From NCBI GenBank assembly GCA_950295325.1, contig OX485805.1, positions 53,840,758-53,904,757 on the forward strand: DNA of 64,000 nucleotides. Reading direction: 5' to 3'. The notes under the pieces are model-generated. The model ran no database searches. It was given only the letters and a program-made list of their open reading frames with translations, and was not told where the DNA came from. Below are positions 22,671-34,839 of the stretch, in pieces. The translations under genes and the position numbers were made by a program. Source of the DNA: Polytrichum commune (lineage: Eukaryota; Streptophyta; Polytrichopsida; Polytrichales; Polytrichaceae). Each line of letters starts with the position of its first letter. The stretch's first letter is position 1.

Positions 22671-24798
22671 AAAGACATCTACAGTATTGTAATGCCCTGT
22701 ATCTCCTGGAGGAGTACGTATGGGTATAGTACGCGTCAGAAGAAGTAGCATTGTGAGTCAGATGGAGATTTAGGCAACCATAAATGCTTTACTGCATATT
22801 CAAAAATAGTCAATCAATAGGAAATATGCACTACTAAAATGTATAAGAATCTAAATAAGAACATGCAATCATGATTCATTGTAGTTTAAAGTTCCAGGTT
22901 CAACCAATGGCAATGGCTGGGGTAGGCTGAAGTACGTAGTAGATATACCTAGAAGCACCCGCAGTAATGTCTGAATGTACCTCCTTTCGCTTTGGGACTG
23001 TGATATTTAAATGGGAAATATAAGCAACGTTCCGAAGATGGCCCACAGTTTTCCATTTCCAGGAAATCAGCAAGAGGTGGGCAAAGCTACATATTAAGTT
23101 GGTAAGGCTTCCTTTTATAGATATCTTCAAAGACTACTCAACAATCGTTCATAACCATCCTTATGCTTTTTTTGGTGGGGGGGGGGGGGGGGGGTAATCC
23201 TCTGAGTTCCACCAGTTTTTCAGCCTTTTTGCAAAGTAATAAGACCTTTTCTACATAAGGTAATTTGACAGAGATTTTCTTACATCTCGGTGAGAGTTTG
23301 TGTACATAGATTGTTGGGAGGCCATGATCAGTTTATTTGACAATGACAAGAAGTTTGCTGCAAGAACTTCAAATAAGGTAACTGGATCATTGATTCACAA
23401 TGTATCCATAGGAATGCAACAATTTTGGCTACGGGATCCTGGTGCATCTATTTGATTACTCTATTCCCTAATTCTTAGTCTTTCTGTCTAGAATGCCAAC
23501 CTTTTTCCATCCCAGTCCTTGTTGAGCACATCATTTTGTTTACATTGCGGTGTCCTGGTTGTAAATGTACTTTTTTGATGCTATGGAAATTCATTGCTTT
23601 CTAATAACATTGCTTGGTGAGGACATGTTTCCCACCTAGACTAAAAAATCAGTAGGGACTTGAAGAATATGTACATAGTGTTTTACACAATGGAGTTTGA
23701 ATACATGGTTGTCCAATGTTCTACGCATGCATGTAGTCGATATTAGGTGGCATTCTTTGCACGATACAAAGTAACATATTAAACCCATATTAAGATAAGT
23801 ATTGACTGCTTGGATGGGAGTGGCCCGAGGAACCCTACCAGTATGGAACATTCACCCTCTAGAGGTTGGTAAGCGACAACTCATAGACCATTCCATATGC
23901 TTAACATAGTATTTGATAGGTGCTAGCTCGTTGGCATTAAGTGTTGACTATGTAGTATGAACAAACAAGGTATTTATTTCAACCTATGTGTAATTATTCA
24001 TTTTATTATTGTAGCGAATGTAAAGATCACCATCATAAGAATATTCTTATTCTATGAACTCACTTGGATAGAATGTGACATCTATTCTTAAATATACTTA
24101 TAATAACATATTATGTATTACATAGTCAAACATTTAAATTTCTAAATGTATGACAATGATTTTTTTTTTTTTTTTTTTAAAATGTTGATTTAGGTAGTGT
24201 CTTGGTTTTGGAGATGTCTACCCTAAGTCAAGGTGAAAACTTTGGGAACTTCTAGTTGGTCTTTGGTTAGGTCCCTTTTGAACACGGGCTCCTTTTGGAG
24301 GTTTAGTATGATGGTTGCATTTATACTTCTCTTGCAATGGAAATCGCTTTGCTTACAAATATGTATTATAAGAATTGGAAACTTCTTATATCTCGGAGGT
24401 TTCCTTAGGAAATTGATTCCATAATTAGCATCAAGGATCACGGCTTAGTGTAGTGATGATAAGTTAGGATGAAACCACAACAAACATACAAGATAAAAAA
24501 ATGTTTACCGGACCCTTTAACATGGCTGCCGCAAAATCTTGAGCCCTTGGAGGCACTGTGATATGGAAACTCAATTATGGATTTTTGCATTTTGAACTAC
24601 GTTTGCTGGCTTCGTACTCCAAAAAGTTTGCAAGAATGAATCATTCAAGTTTTGCAGTTCCTGGAGTGAGAGCCTAGCTGAACGTAAAGTAGAGTAGATT
24701 CACTTCACCTACTTTCATGTAACGGTAATCCATGCAGTTTACTAGTGATTGTGCTTAATAAGCCAGGTCCGCAAATCCATTCAGTGCACAAAACCTAC
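22671..24798. other. AT-rich intergenic DNA with homopolymer runs
   Basis: Contains an 18-base G run at 23177-23194 and a 19-base T run at 24160-24178. No gene, terminal inverted repeat or RNA gene is seen. Confidence 0.45.
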
Positions 24799-25021
24799 TA
24801 CACTGAATCTGCTATTTATTTAGTGTCACTTACCATTTGGAGTTACATAGTGCTATAACTTTTAACTATTGATGTATGTTTTTACCGAGTAAAGTTGTTA
24901 ATGTTACATAATGTCCAAACAATTAATTTGACACTTGTTGGCAAAATATGAGATAGTCCATAAACAGATATAGCATTGCATAATTCCAATTAATAAGTGA
25001 CATTAATACAATATTTAGTGT
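24799..25021 (+). repeat. A-type repeat, copy 1
   Basis: Starts with a degraded ACACT...TTTAGTGT end and ends AATATTTAGTGT. The body carries CACTTACCATTTGGAGTTAC, shared with 26481 and, inverted, with 20512. It is followed 75 bases later by B copy 1. Noncoding. Confidence 0.6.
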
Positions 25022-25095
25022 ATAGTTTCTGCTTAATCGAAGGACAAGTGTCGACCACAACACGAAGTCAGGGGCAACTTTTGAAGCAGCGAGCT

Positions 25096-25431
25096 ACACT
25101 AAATATGATATTTAGTGTCCCCGATTCTAATTATTGTCTTGCTCACTACTAATTGTAAACTGCAGTATAGTGTCACCAACACTAAATGTTAAGCCAACAT
25201 TACTTGTCACTCCTTGTCAGATTGGGGGGGGGGGGATTATAGGTCTACAGTGTTGCAATTTTTTTTTTCCTTCAAAATTTCCATCATCCATGACAATATT
25301 TCATCCCAAGTTGCTGACAAGAGAAGGTGGAGTTTAGGCCAATGCATGCGCTTATCCGTCATCCATGACCGTATGTGCTCACTGATTCATAAGAAGAGTC
25401 ATCCTAAAACACTAAATATCATATTTAGTGT
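25096..25431 (+). repeat. Palindrome-ended repeat, B copy 1
   Basis: Both ends are exact 23-base palindromes: an ACACTAAATAT arm, one central base, then the complementary arm (25096-25118 and 25409-25431). The interior is homologous to B copies 2 and 3, for example CTAATTATTGTCTTGCTCA, CCAACACTAAATGTTA and TTCATAAGAAG.GTCATCC. No transposase is seen. The ends resemble those of the 6.16-kb element. Confidence 0.75.
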
Positions 25432-26060
25432 ACTTTTACTTGAATTCTGGGCTGATCTCTAGAATTGCTTCTAATCTACATGCAGGTCTGGTTTTGTGGA
25501 CGGGCTGCTTGCTGCCAAGTAGGTGCTGCCATCATGAGTAGGTTGTGTGTTTCCAGTAATGAAATTCATGGTCCGAATCAAATTATCAAACCAAATCAAA
25601 AGCATTTAAGGCTTCCCGAATTCAGGGCTATTCCGTATGCACACTGCATAGAGCCACATGGTTTTCTGCAAGCTGGCTGGCTGGATGCTCAAAATTTGTA
25701 AAGCTTATTAGCTGGTGCCTTCCAGGAGCCATATATATACTAAATAAGCTTCAGCGGATTTTGTGAGGTGTAGCAAAGAAAGTTCTAGGCAAGGTCCAAC
25801 GTTCTAGACAAAGAAAAGTTCTAATTAGCCTTGTACCCTAACAGCCTGCTGACAGCTGACAGTGAAGAAAAAGTTAAGAACTACACAGGGTTTCCCAATC
25901 TTTGTAGATCGAGTTGACAAACCATAAAGGTCCAAATTTAGAATTGATCAGAAATTTCCTACAAGAAATGAAATGAACTTTTAGGAAAGGTTCAATCGCA
26001 GTATGGGGCTTGGGCGTCATGGTGACTAGGTGAAATCGTCCATCATGGATCAAGAGGCTC
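25432..26060. other. Unclassified interval between B copies
   Basis: Open frame at 25465-25701 without a recognised domain. GTTCTAGGCAAGG and GTTCTAGACAAAG lie close together near 25780-25810. Nothing else is seen. Confidence 0.3.
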
Positions 26061-26436
26061 TAGTAAATGTGATACTTAGTGTCACCAATTCTAATTGTCT
26101 TGCTCAATACTAATTGTGACCCGCGGTACAGTGTCGCCAACACTAAATGTTAACCCAACATTACTTGTCATTCCTTGTAAATTTTTTGGGGGGATTATAG
26201 AATTACAATGTTGCAATTACTGTCACTTACCAAGTGATTTTTCATCCAAATTTCAATCATCCACGACAACATTTCATCACAAGTTGCTGGCAAAAGAAGG
26301 CAGGGGGTTTTGGCCAATGGATGAACTCATCCATCATCCAATGACAATATTTGTTCCCTTATTCATAAGAAGTGTCATCCAAAAGGTTACCATAATGACA
26401 TTAAATACCATATGACACTAAATATCATATTTAGTG
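26061..26436 (+). repeat. Palindrome-ended repeat, B copy 2
   Basis: Second direct copy of the 25096 repeat. The right palindrome (26415-26436) lacks only its last base; the left one (near 26061-26082) is degraded. It carries an extra segment, ACCATAATGACATTAAATACC, also present in B copy 3 but absent from copy 1. Confidence 0.7.
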
Positions 26437-26480
26437 AAGTTGTCTATTGGTTGACAGCCGATTCAATTAAACTAAATTGC

Positions 26481-26700
26481 ACTGCACCATTTATGATATT
26501 TAGTGTCACTTACTATTCATAGTTACATTGTGCTATATAGTTCTTTATTTATGAATAATGAAATTTTTATCAAGTAAAGATGTCAATGTTATACATTGTC
26601 TAAACAACTTAATTAAAATTTATTGATGTTATATATACATATATACACACACACACACACCAAATAATCATAACATTGCACGTATTCTCAAATATTAACC
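26481..26700 (+). repeat. A-type repeat, copy 2
   Basis: Contains GATATTTAGTGTCACTTACT and ATAGTTACATTGTGCTATA, matching A copy 1, and a TA/CA microsatellite near 26630-26660. It lies just right of B copy 2. Confidence 0.5.
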
Positions 26701-27004
26701 GACGCAAAACATCATTACTGATGTAGAGTAAGTCTTCAAGGTTTCTTGTGTTATTTTTGGAGTCGCTTAGATTTTAAAACTCTCAAGTCATAGAAAATGT
26801 CACTATGTTTTCACTTTCTTTGTGGACGACTTACCTAGACACCCCAAATCTTTGGTCTTGCTTGTGAAGCTAGCACATGATAATTTACTTGGAAGCTATA
26901 CAAGTAGTTAAAGAAAGTAAACATTTGGCCAAGGACTTGTGGCAACCATGTAAGTTAAAAGGTGGAAGTGTGAGGGACACGTTCATATCATCACTCAAGG
27001 ACAC
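26701..27004. other. No recognisable feature
   Basis: AT-rich sequence without motif. Confidence 0.3.
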
Positions 27005-27105
27005 GGGCCCTCAAAAATATGACGGTGGGATGTTGGGAGTTTAGTCTAAAATTGAGTTTCCTTGTGCAACTTTTCAAACATCCCACCGTTGTATTATGAG
27101 GGCCC
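27005..27105. mobile_element. Small foldback element, about 100 bp
   Basis: Left arm 27005-27034 begins GGGCCCTCA and ends ACGGTGGGATGTT; right arm 27077-27105 is the complement with three or four differences. The 42-base loop is AT-rich. No target duplication is obvious. A MITE-like hairpin is the simplest reading. Confidence 0.6.
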
Positions 27106-27525
27106 ATAGAACGAGGGTTGAATGCTAAGTAATATTATGTTATAATTCACAAATTTTTTTATAATACAAGTAACTCTATGATCAATATCTAGAGACCATG
27201 AACAATTTAATGAAATTGGTTGGAACCAATCAACCAGAAAACCTATATGGGGGCTCCATGAAAACCAAGTTAAAGGGGAATGGTTGTTGTAAGAGTATAG
27301 GTGGTGTAAAATCTTCATAACATATTATTTATAGTGAACTTGGCTCACATACAAGGCCCGGAGGTCACTCAAGCGTAGAGTAACTTTCATTCATTCTCAC
27401 CCCCACCCTACATCATAATTGGAAGTTGCAAAAGTTCATACTAGCAAGTTAGGTTACAAAGGTTACTAGGGATAGGGAAGCAAGATGCACACACTTCAAT
27501 GAGTTTTTATTGAGTGTTTGAGCAC

Positions 27526-28398
27526 CTAGGATTCCGGGATTTGAAATCCATCGCGTTTTCTTTGTGGTTGGTTTTGTTTGGTTGAACTGCCTCCGTGCAC
27601 AATGTAATATCCGGTGGTTACTTGCTCATGGGGAACTTGCAAAACCATCAACATCCCCTCCAAACTTTTGTCATCAAGTATGAGAGAGTAGGAGTGTGTT
27701 AGGAATGCCGGTGGATTGTGCGTTGCCTTTCTCAATAGCCTTTGAATGTGGTTGGTTTTGGTAGCGTCACATGTTGTCAACTTAGTTTGTTTCCCAATAT
27801 AATTTTATTGTGCTCCATAGATTGATGTGCAAATGTCATGTACTACGATGATCCGTCTTAAAGACTCAAGACTATCTCCCCTTATCAAATTGATACCTCC
27901 ATGTTTGCTTCTAATTCCATGCTTCAATGATTGAGTTTAAAATGCATCTCCGCTTTATTGATAAATAATAACTTCAAATGTGTATATGGCTTAATATCAT
28001 CTACTTTGAACCAAAAAAAATCAACTATATTCAACAATTTTTGATGCAAAGTGATATGAATTAAATGAAGAGCATTGTGTATAGGGTGAATCCCTAATGG
28101 GGAACGCATTTTGGAATTGAAAACCATGCCCATAGGGTGGGAGCCCGAGGGGTCATGTCTTTTATTTTGGAAAACCCTCAACATGCAAGGCCTTGCCCTA
28201 CTTAAAGTGCGACACCAAAATTTTGAAGCAATACATTCCACGTCCATGTAATATCACGGGTGCATCATAATGCTTTATTGCCTCCTGTAATGCCCTACCT
28301 CTCAAACGGTGGAAATTATGGGAATGAAAGCCCATCAATTGACAATGAAAAATCAAGTAGACACGGGTGGGTAACTCTACATGATTTTCGTGCATCAT
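27526..28398 (-). pseudogene. Unrecognised broken coding stretch
   Basis: Minus-strand reading from 28398 gives HENHVELPTRVYLIFHCQL and KHYDAPVILHGRGMYCF. After stops and frame changes it gives GGINLIRGDSLESLRRIIVV and, at 27780-27526, FLTHSYSLILDDKSLEGMLM and LQVPHEQVTTGYYIVHGGS. Successive protein-like runs separated by lesions suggest a dead gene, most likely a transposon ORF. I cannot name the family. Confidence 0.35.
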
Positions 28399-28994
28399 GT
28401 GCAGTGGAGGGGTATTTATTTAGGGGCTAATTACTTTCAAGGCATGAACTAAAGGTTCCCTATAATTAATGAAATCCTAAAACAACCTATTTGTTTGCAC
28501 CCTATCATTATTTATATTTCTCATGCCAATGTAATTCATTGTAGTCTATATTCTCTATAAGTAATAAAACATAATCTATGTCCATACATACCATTGCATA
28601 CATACTATTGCAAACACAGTCCTTGAAGTCATGAACTTCAAAGGGGCTTTAGATAAAACACAACCACATCACACTTACATATCATACACTACCATATCAA
28701 CACCTAAAATATCATACACTATATGCATTACAAAAGTGCAGGTGTATTCACCCAAAAAATAAAATGATTGTGTGCTAAAACAACAACACCCACTCCATAG
28801 GAGCTTGCGCATGAGCACAAACCTTGTACATGAACCACATATATTTCTCTTGGTCACAAACTTTTCCAGCTCCTCCGCATCTATCCTATTTAATGTGTAT
28901 ACTTTGTTGGTAACATTGTAGCTCATGGTCAAAGAAATAATGCAATGCACATCAATTTATTTACTATTGATGATCATGTTTGAATTTGTTATGA
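28399..28994. other. No recognisable feature
   Basis: AT-rich sequence with the phrase CACAATCATACAC-like words near 28670-28720 but no structure I can define. Confidence 0.3.
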
Positions 28995-29419
28995 CTTGGA
29001 TGCACGGGTAGATCACTCCATTGTCAAGTTGAACACCACGTGCGACCAAAAAAAATCTTCTTTTGGTAAGTTGCACCACCAAAATGGGTCAAAATTTTAT
29101 CAAATTTTTTTCATGAGCAGATATACATAGTACCTATGACATAGGTAAAAGTGGTAACTAAATTTGATGATTTGTTTTTTTCATAAAACGCACCGTTTCT
29201 AACTAGAATGACACAGAATTGAACTAAAACATTTATTAAAAAAATAAAGATGACTAAAAATTTCAAAACAATATACAAAAGATACTATCAATGGTTATGT
29301 ACATGTAGAAAAAATATCATAAATTTTAAAATTATATATGGCATGTAATATAGGGGTAGCAAACTTTGTCCGCACGTGGTGTCAACTTGACAATGAAGTG
29401 ACCTCCCCGTGCCTGGATG
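28995..29419. mobile_element. hAT-like MITE, second member
   Basis: The element is 29003-29411 (409 bp). The flanking 8-mers are CTTGGATG and CCTGGATG (7 of 8 match). Terminal inverted repeats run about 45 bp: CACGGGTAGATCACTCCATT on the left against CACGGGGAGGTCACTTCATT in the complement of the right, then TGTCAAGTTGA and CACCACGTGCG. Same termini as the element at 8.71 kb. No coding. Confidence 0.78.
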
Positions 29420-30904
29420 TTTCTTGTAATATTGCAACATTACTTCAATATAGGGATTGTGAGGATTTTGCCTCCCATATTCTTCAACTTGGGCCAAGAA
29501 GTCAACCAACTGCCTTAGTACCCAAACGCATGCCCATTACTCCGCTTCATGGCCTGCATCCTCCCAAACAAGATGATAGTAGCATGTCCAACTCTATTGG
29601 CACTAATTGGCCGCCCACTTTTCCTCTTTGCTACAAATTTCATAGTTGACGATATTCTAGTGGTCCTCCTATGAACAAGATGCACCCAAAGTCTAATTAT
29701 AATCAACAAACATGATCCAAAGAAGATCTTGCCCGGAGCCATTTATCACGGCCCTAACATTACCCAACCCAATACTCTTAACTCTGGTGCGGAGTTCGAT
29801 GCGGCTCCGATGCGGCTCCGGGGAGGTTCGGATGCCAGCTCCGGTGGGTCCATTTTTCTGGCCCTCCCCGTTTTGGCCCCTTGATGACTTTTTTTGGTTT
29901 TTTTTTGCTAAATTTGGGTTGTACGGCCCCAAATTACTCTAGGAGGCCCCTTATGAGATAAGTAAGGCCCCACCCAATCAAAAAAATAGGGGGCAATTTT
30001 TGCCCCAACCCACCCGAACCCACCGGAGCTGGCATCCGAACCTCCCCGGAGCCGCATCGAACTCCGCGCCGGAGTTAAGAGTATTGGGTTGGGTAATTTT
30101 ATCCTTTATCACGGTTGTTGATTTGAATACTATGCTTAATTCTAGCCAAACTATCTTTGGACAAAAAATGATTACCATTCAATTGCAATAAAAGAGTTGA
30201 CTTGTAGATGCAATGTCCACCAACTTCCATAGTTGGAACAATCTTCCATGCTCCATATATTTACCTCACATGCTCCTCTACCAAGTTAGGTATGTCCATA
30301 ATGACATTACGAGTCTCTTCCTCTAATAACATGGCGTGCTATAATCCATTGTCCACCATATCCTCGTCAACATACTCTCTCGGTTGGGAGCATTTTATCA
30401 TATCCACGGAGGCAAGAGCTTCCACCTACACTTGGTCTCACAACACCTCCAAGTCTCCATCCTCTCCTAACACTAAGCCTAACACTAGGTGAATAAGGGA
30501 AACTCTTTGGGTTAGTTCTTTCAATTATCACAACTTCTCGCACCATGATTTATTTTTGGTTGGGCATTGAGGGCTTGGCGCCATGTTAAGAGGCCGGAAT
30601 AGCCTATGGGCTCCTTTCGATCCCTCTTGCATAGTGGATATTACCTCAACATTCGAAGATACCAATGTACAATCACCCATATTACATCACTCTTCTCCAA
30701 GTTGAAGCTTATGAAGTGCTTCCCATACATTCTCCACTTATTATGTTTTTTAAGTGTTACCTTGTCCTTCATGTACTCTACATTAGATATATGATTCAAA
30801 GTGTTGGATGTGTTCACCAATTTGTGAAAGTCATATGCACTCTCATGCCCATTCATGCCACCAATGTTGGAAAAAAATACCTCGCATGAGTTGTTGTTCA
30901 TCAA
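29420..30904 (-). pseudogene. Unrecognised coding relic interrupted by a MITE
   Basis: On the minus strand, 29515-29742 reads RLWVHLVHRRTTRISSTMKF and AKRKSGRPISANRVGHATI. Beyond the MITE, 30115-30178 reads KIVWLELSIVFKSTTVIKD; 30270-30340 reads EEETRNVIMDIPNLVEEHV; 30641-30904 gives another open run. The Mutator-like MITE at 29752-30104 splits it, with the duplicated target on both sides. It looks like a dead transposon ORF of unknown type; I see no catalytic motif. Confidence 0.35.
29742..30114. mobile_element. Mutator-like MITE, copy 2, long terminal repeats
   Basis: TTTATCACGG flanks both sides (29742-29751 and 30105-30114). Terminal inverted repeats are about 90 bp: ATTACCCAACCCAATACTC, then GGAGTTCGATGCGGCTCC, then GGTTCGGATGCCAGCTCC on the left, nearly exact in the complement of the right. 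A 12-base GATGCGGCTCCG unit is doubled in the left arm only. The core matches the 20.65-kb element. Long inverted ends plus a 9-10 bp duplication fit a Mutator-derived MITE. Confidence 0.75.
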
Positions 30905-31418
30905 TTGGAGCGGAACAACTAGGCCTGGGTCCTTGTCTATGAAATGACAACTTAAAAGAACCAGAATATGACATGATAACTAGATATCCATAATACATTG
31001 TTGACTTACAAAAAATTTAGCCTCCACCAATTTTTGCGAATTCCCAAACACCTCATGACCTCCATTATGTAGTCGAATTCAAAAGAAAAAGGAAAAAACT
31101 TTGCTATACAACACTTCTCCACATAGGCCGAATGAATTTTTCATTCACCCAACATGCAACATGATTAATGCATGCTTACAAACATATCATACAAAACATA
31201 AACTCCTAGGATCCTAAACCTCAACCCCTATGTTAGTTCTATTGAAAGTGATGGCAAACATTTTATACCTATCTACTTCACATATAACGGGATTATCTAC
31301 TTTTAATGGACCCTTCATTATTTAGAATTCATTTCTAATTTTTATTTCAAATGAATTTAATCCCCCCTATATTATATTGCAACTTCGTTTGTAAAATGCA
31401 CTAAGTGACCCAACCCGT
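30905..31418 (-). mobile_element. Partial hAT-like MITE copy, inverted
   Basis: The complement from 31410 downward starts CACGGGTTGGGTCACTTAGT. It then follows the 8.71-kb element through GATTAAATTCATTTGAAATA, AATAATGAAGGG.CCATTAAA and AGGATCCTAGG (near 31208). The other terminus is not found, so the copy is probably truncated somewhere below 31190; the remainder to 30905 is unclassified. Confidence 0.5.
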
Positions 31419-32726
31419 GCAAGTAGACTAGTTTAAGATCCCAATATAATGCATAGGAGAGTGTGAAATAATGGCAGGAAAAAATAAAGTGAAGAGAATA
31501 TTCAAAAATCCTATTGAACACCTAAGATTACAAATGAACATGTAACAATTACCAAAACACTCTAAACCAATCCAAATATGTTGTCATCTAGCTTGTGATG
31601 CATATATTTTCTTTTCTTGAACTATACCTTGTACATCAATTAGTGTTGGAATTTAATTAGGGTGCAAAATCATTAGAGTAACTTGGGAGAAGCTTGATGT
31701 TAAGGTGGACAACATGATCAAAGTCACCACTTGTCACCAAGCATGCTTACTATCAACACCTAGCCACCCCCAAGTCACTCCTACATGAAGCTAACATTTT
31801 CCTTGTGCCATCAATGTTTGCCTATGAGCAAAAATATTATTACCAAGTAGGTAGTCAAAAGCCAACAATAAATATTGGCATATTCCATTCCACATATTTT
31901 CTATGTAATTGTATTAGTGTGGTGGACATCTATGCACATAACTTATCTTATTATTGAAAATTGTGTCGACCTCAAATTACTATGGAGCATATCAATATCA
32001 AAAGTGTTGTACTTCTATAAGCAATGTTGTTAGTCACACACTTATTAAAAAAAAAGGTGTAGTAAGGGTGCTATAAATTTGTTAGCTCGCCCGCTTTAGA
32101 CCCTTGTTAGACCACTGAGGCACTGAATTTATTTGCTTCTAAGGTACGTGTACCCAAAACCGTCATTGAACTTGAAACCAAACTATGTACCAAAGTCACA
32201 AATATGGGGGTTTCAAATGTAAGACAGTGATAAATAATGTTGGTTTTGGATATCCTATTTTGATCTAACATGATATTTGTGAGAATGTCACATGGCGCGC
32301 AAAAGTTTCACAAAAGCGGTTTTCTCGAATACAAGGAAGGCCGGCTTAAATTTGTTTTTGAAGGCAAATTTTGTCAACTACATCGGATGTATTTACAAAA
32401 TGCTAGTAGCATGTGCAAGTGTGTGAGCCCAAAATGGTGCTCACATGTGTTCTTAATTCTTTGAAACCAATTTTAGTTAGACTTTGAAGTGTTATGATTG
32501 TTCACAAAAATATAAAAAGAGTGAAGTGTGGTGTGGATTGAAGTTTAGACATTAGGGGGTGTTGTGTGATTGTTTCAAGGTTTAAGTTCAATTAGAGAAA
32601 ACCTTGACTAGGTGAGCGTGGAGCAAGGTGAGGCAATGTGAGCTCCGCGGGTTAAATACCCACATTAGGATCTACCTTGTTAGTTTAAGAAGGGAAAGGT
32701 CTTGTGGATGGAATGAGTCCTTACTT
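31419..32726. other. AT-rich intergenic DNA
   Basis: No gene seen. Its right end carries AAAAGGAGAA followed by TGTTAAGGGATGG at 32737, which resembles a polypurine tract plus the start of a 3' LTR (see findings). A 64-codon open frame at 32270-32464 has no recognised domain. Confidence 0.3.
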
Positions 32727-33200
32727 AAAAGGAGAATGTTAAGGGATGGTGATTGGAGGTGCTAATTTTCTCACCCTATCCTTCCCTCATGTGCTCTCCT
32801 CCCCTCTCCTCTTATCTTCCCCTCTCTCAATTTTTTTTTTGGTTCTTCACCTCTTCACTCTCCCCTTGAGGATATGGGAGTATGTGAGAGTGTGTGGGTG
32901 AGCTTGTGTATGTGTGGAGTAAGAGAGAGACACGTAGGTGTGCGAGGTTATAAGGTGAAGAGTCAAGATCAATTAGTCTTGAAGATTAGCCTTACATTAT
33001 TAGATGTGGTTTAGACTCAAGACATTCATGAACAAGTGCCTAGCTCTAGCATTTAGATTTTTAGTATTGGAATTATAGTATTTGGATTTATAATATTCAC
33101 TCTTATAGTTTTTAGACTTATGATGTTTAGATTTATAGTGTTGGATTTACATTGGATAGGAGCACTTGATGGTGGTTTAGAATTTGGGGGGCTTAAGGAA
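32727..33200. other. Possible LTR start, then low-complexity sequence
   Basis: Pyrimidine-rich (about 32770-32870) and GT/GA-rich (32870-32960) tracts, then a run of TTTAGATTTATAGT-like words at 33050-33150 that repeat loosely. No coding. Confidence 0.3.
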
Positions 33201-33395
33201 GAAGGTTGCTGGAACTGGTATTAAGCTAGTCTCAAGGCCGAAGGTTGCTGGAACGGGTATTAAGCTGGGCTCAAGGCCGAAGGTTGCTGGAACTGGCACT
33301 AAGCTGGGCTCAAGGCCGAAGACTACTGGAATGGGAATCTAGCTGGGCTCAAGGCCGAAGGTTGCTGGAACTGGTATTAAGTTGGGCTCAAGGCC
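33201..33395 (+). repeat. Tandem repeat, 39-bp unit, five copies
   Basis: Five consecutive 39-base units, each ending CTCAAGGCC. Copies 1, 2, 3 and 5 begin GAAGGTTGCTGGAAC; copy 4 is more diverged. Because 39 is divisible by three, one frame encodes KVAGTGIKLGSRP in each unit, interrupted by a single TAG in copy 4. There is no initiator or longer ORF around it, so a protein role is not shown. It resembles a minisatellite. Confidence 0.9.
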
Positions 33396-34839
33396 GGTGT
33401 AAGCCTAGGTTAGCTAGGTAGCTTTTAATTAGTTAGGCTAGCTAACTAGGATGTTGGTTAGGCTAAGCCTTTGCAGGATTGCAATCAATCAATCAAGGCC
33501 TAGCAACTTAGTTGCTTTGTAAAAATTAATCTAGACCATATTAGAATTATTTTAGGCCATCTTAGCTCTTAGGTAAGTGTTGGATTCATTAGGAAGAAGG
33601 TGTGTGTGTGACTTTTGAATGTATGGGTGATTAACCATTGAGGGAGTGTTTTTCAACACTTACATCCTCTTTGGTAAAAATCAATCATTTATATAACAAT
33701 GGAGAAAGAGGACTCTAGCAATGACAAAGTGAAGGAGATGATAATCAAAGGTGCAAGGAGAATATCTTTGAGAGCTTGTGTTGCCAAGACCGCCGGTTGG
33801 ACCCTTGAGAAGGCCAATTCGGTCACAAGCCAAGAGGCTACTACTAATAAATAAAGTGATTCAAAATGACATGAATTCCTTGGGATGTGAAGAGAGCATT
33901 TTTCAAGATACATACAATACATGTGATTCTCAAAACCATCACCCGGACTAGGACGCTTAAGGGTGGTGGATTTGGCCTCACAAAGTGATAACAAAGAAGA
34001 AGTCTTCTTATATCATGAATGTTATGTTCTTCATTGCTATTTCAAACACTCTTGATAGCATTTCAAATCATAACAATCATGATATAAAATGATTTCTTCT
34101 TATTCTATGAACTTGTATCATAGGTGCCCATATAAAATAAATTTCACAATACAAATTTTCCCAAAGTTGAAGTGCAATATGCATTACTAGAAACTCAGTT
34201 GGCTTTGGAAAAAAAGTCACATGAGAATGTGACATTTTCACAAATACGTGCTCTCTTTAGTTTCATAAGGAGCCCTTTCAAGATTTTTGTTGGTTAAAGT
34301 TGAATTCCACCATAAAGATGATTTGGATCGCTAATAAGCTCTTGAAGTCTACTTTCTATTCTACTTCCCAAAATTGATTTTTTTTAATTGCATTTGGAAG
34401 CTCCACATATCTAAGTTTTTAATCATACTAAATGACGTGTTTTTTGAAGATCAAATATCCATATCAAGAGGCTATGGCTAAATTTTATCTTACAATGGTA
34501 CTCTTGGACAAGTTTAGCATGATTTGTATTGTTTTGATGGTTTTGGGGTTTGTTTCATAAATGGGTATGATTTGATGCAATATATATGATTTTGCTAAAA
34601 TGTGGAATTCTTCACTTTGACCTCTTATGACTTTTGCGTCTCAACTCTATCTTTGAAATTTGAAATTTTAATCTAAGTCCTTATTCACAATTGTTGATTG
34701 GATGGGATGGTGTTTGATCCGATCCATCAACCAAATTATTAGTAGAGTTTGAGTGCATGCAATAGGGCCACATACATTATTATGTCAATCGTGAGACAAA
34801 CAAATCATGAGCATTGCCATCATATAAATTACAGTTACC
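33396..34839. other. No gene recognised
   Basis: Right of the tandem repeat lies TAGCTAGGTAG/GGCTAGCTAACTAGG-type sequence (33400-33470). The remainder is AT-rich and unclassified. Confidence 0.35.

Noticed and set aside
33201-33395. CRISPR-like array
   Set aside because: Units are contiguous with no spacers, and the window is plant nuclear DNA.
33699-33854. Short 51-residue ORF (MEKEDSSNDKVKEM...) after a TATATAAC word
   Set aside because: Charged and neat-looking, but too short, unsupported by any motif, and overlapped by a longer frame on the other strand.
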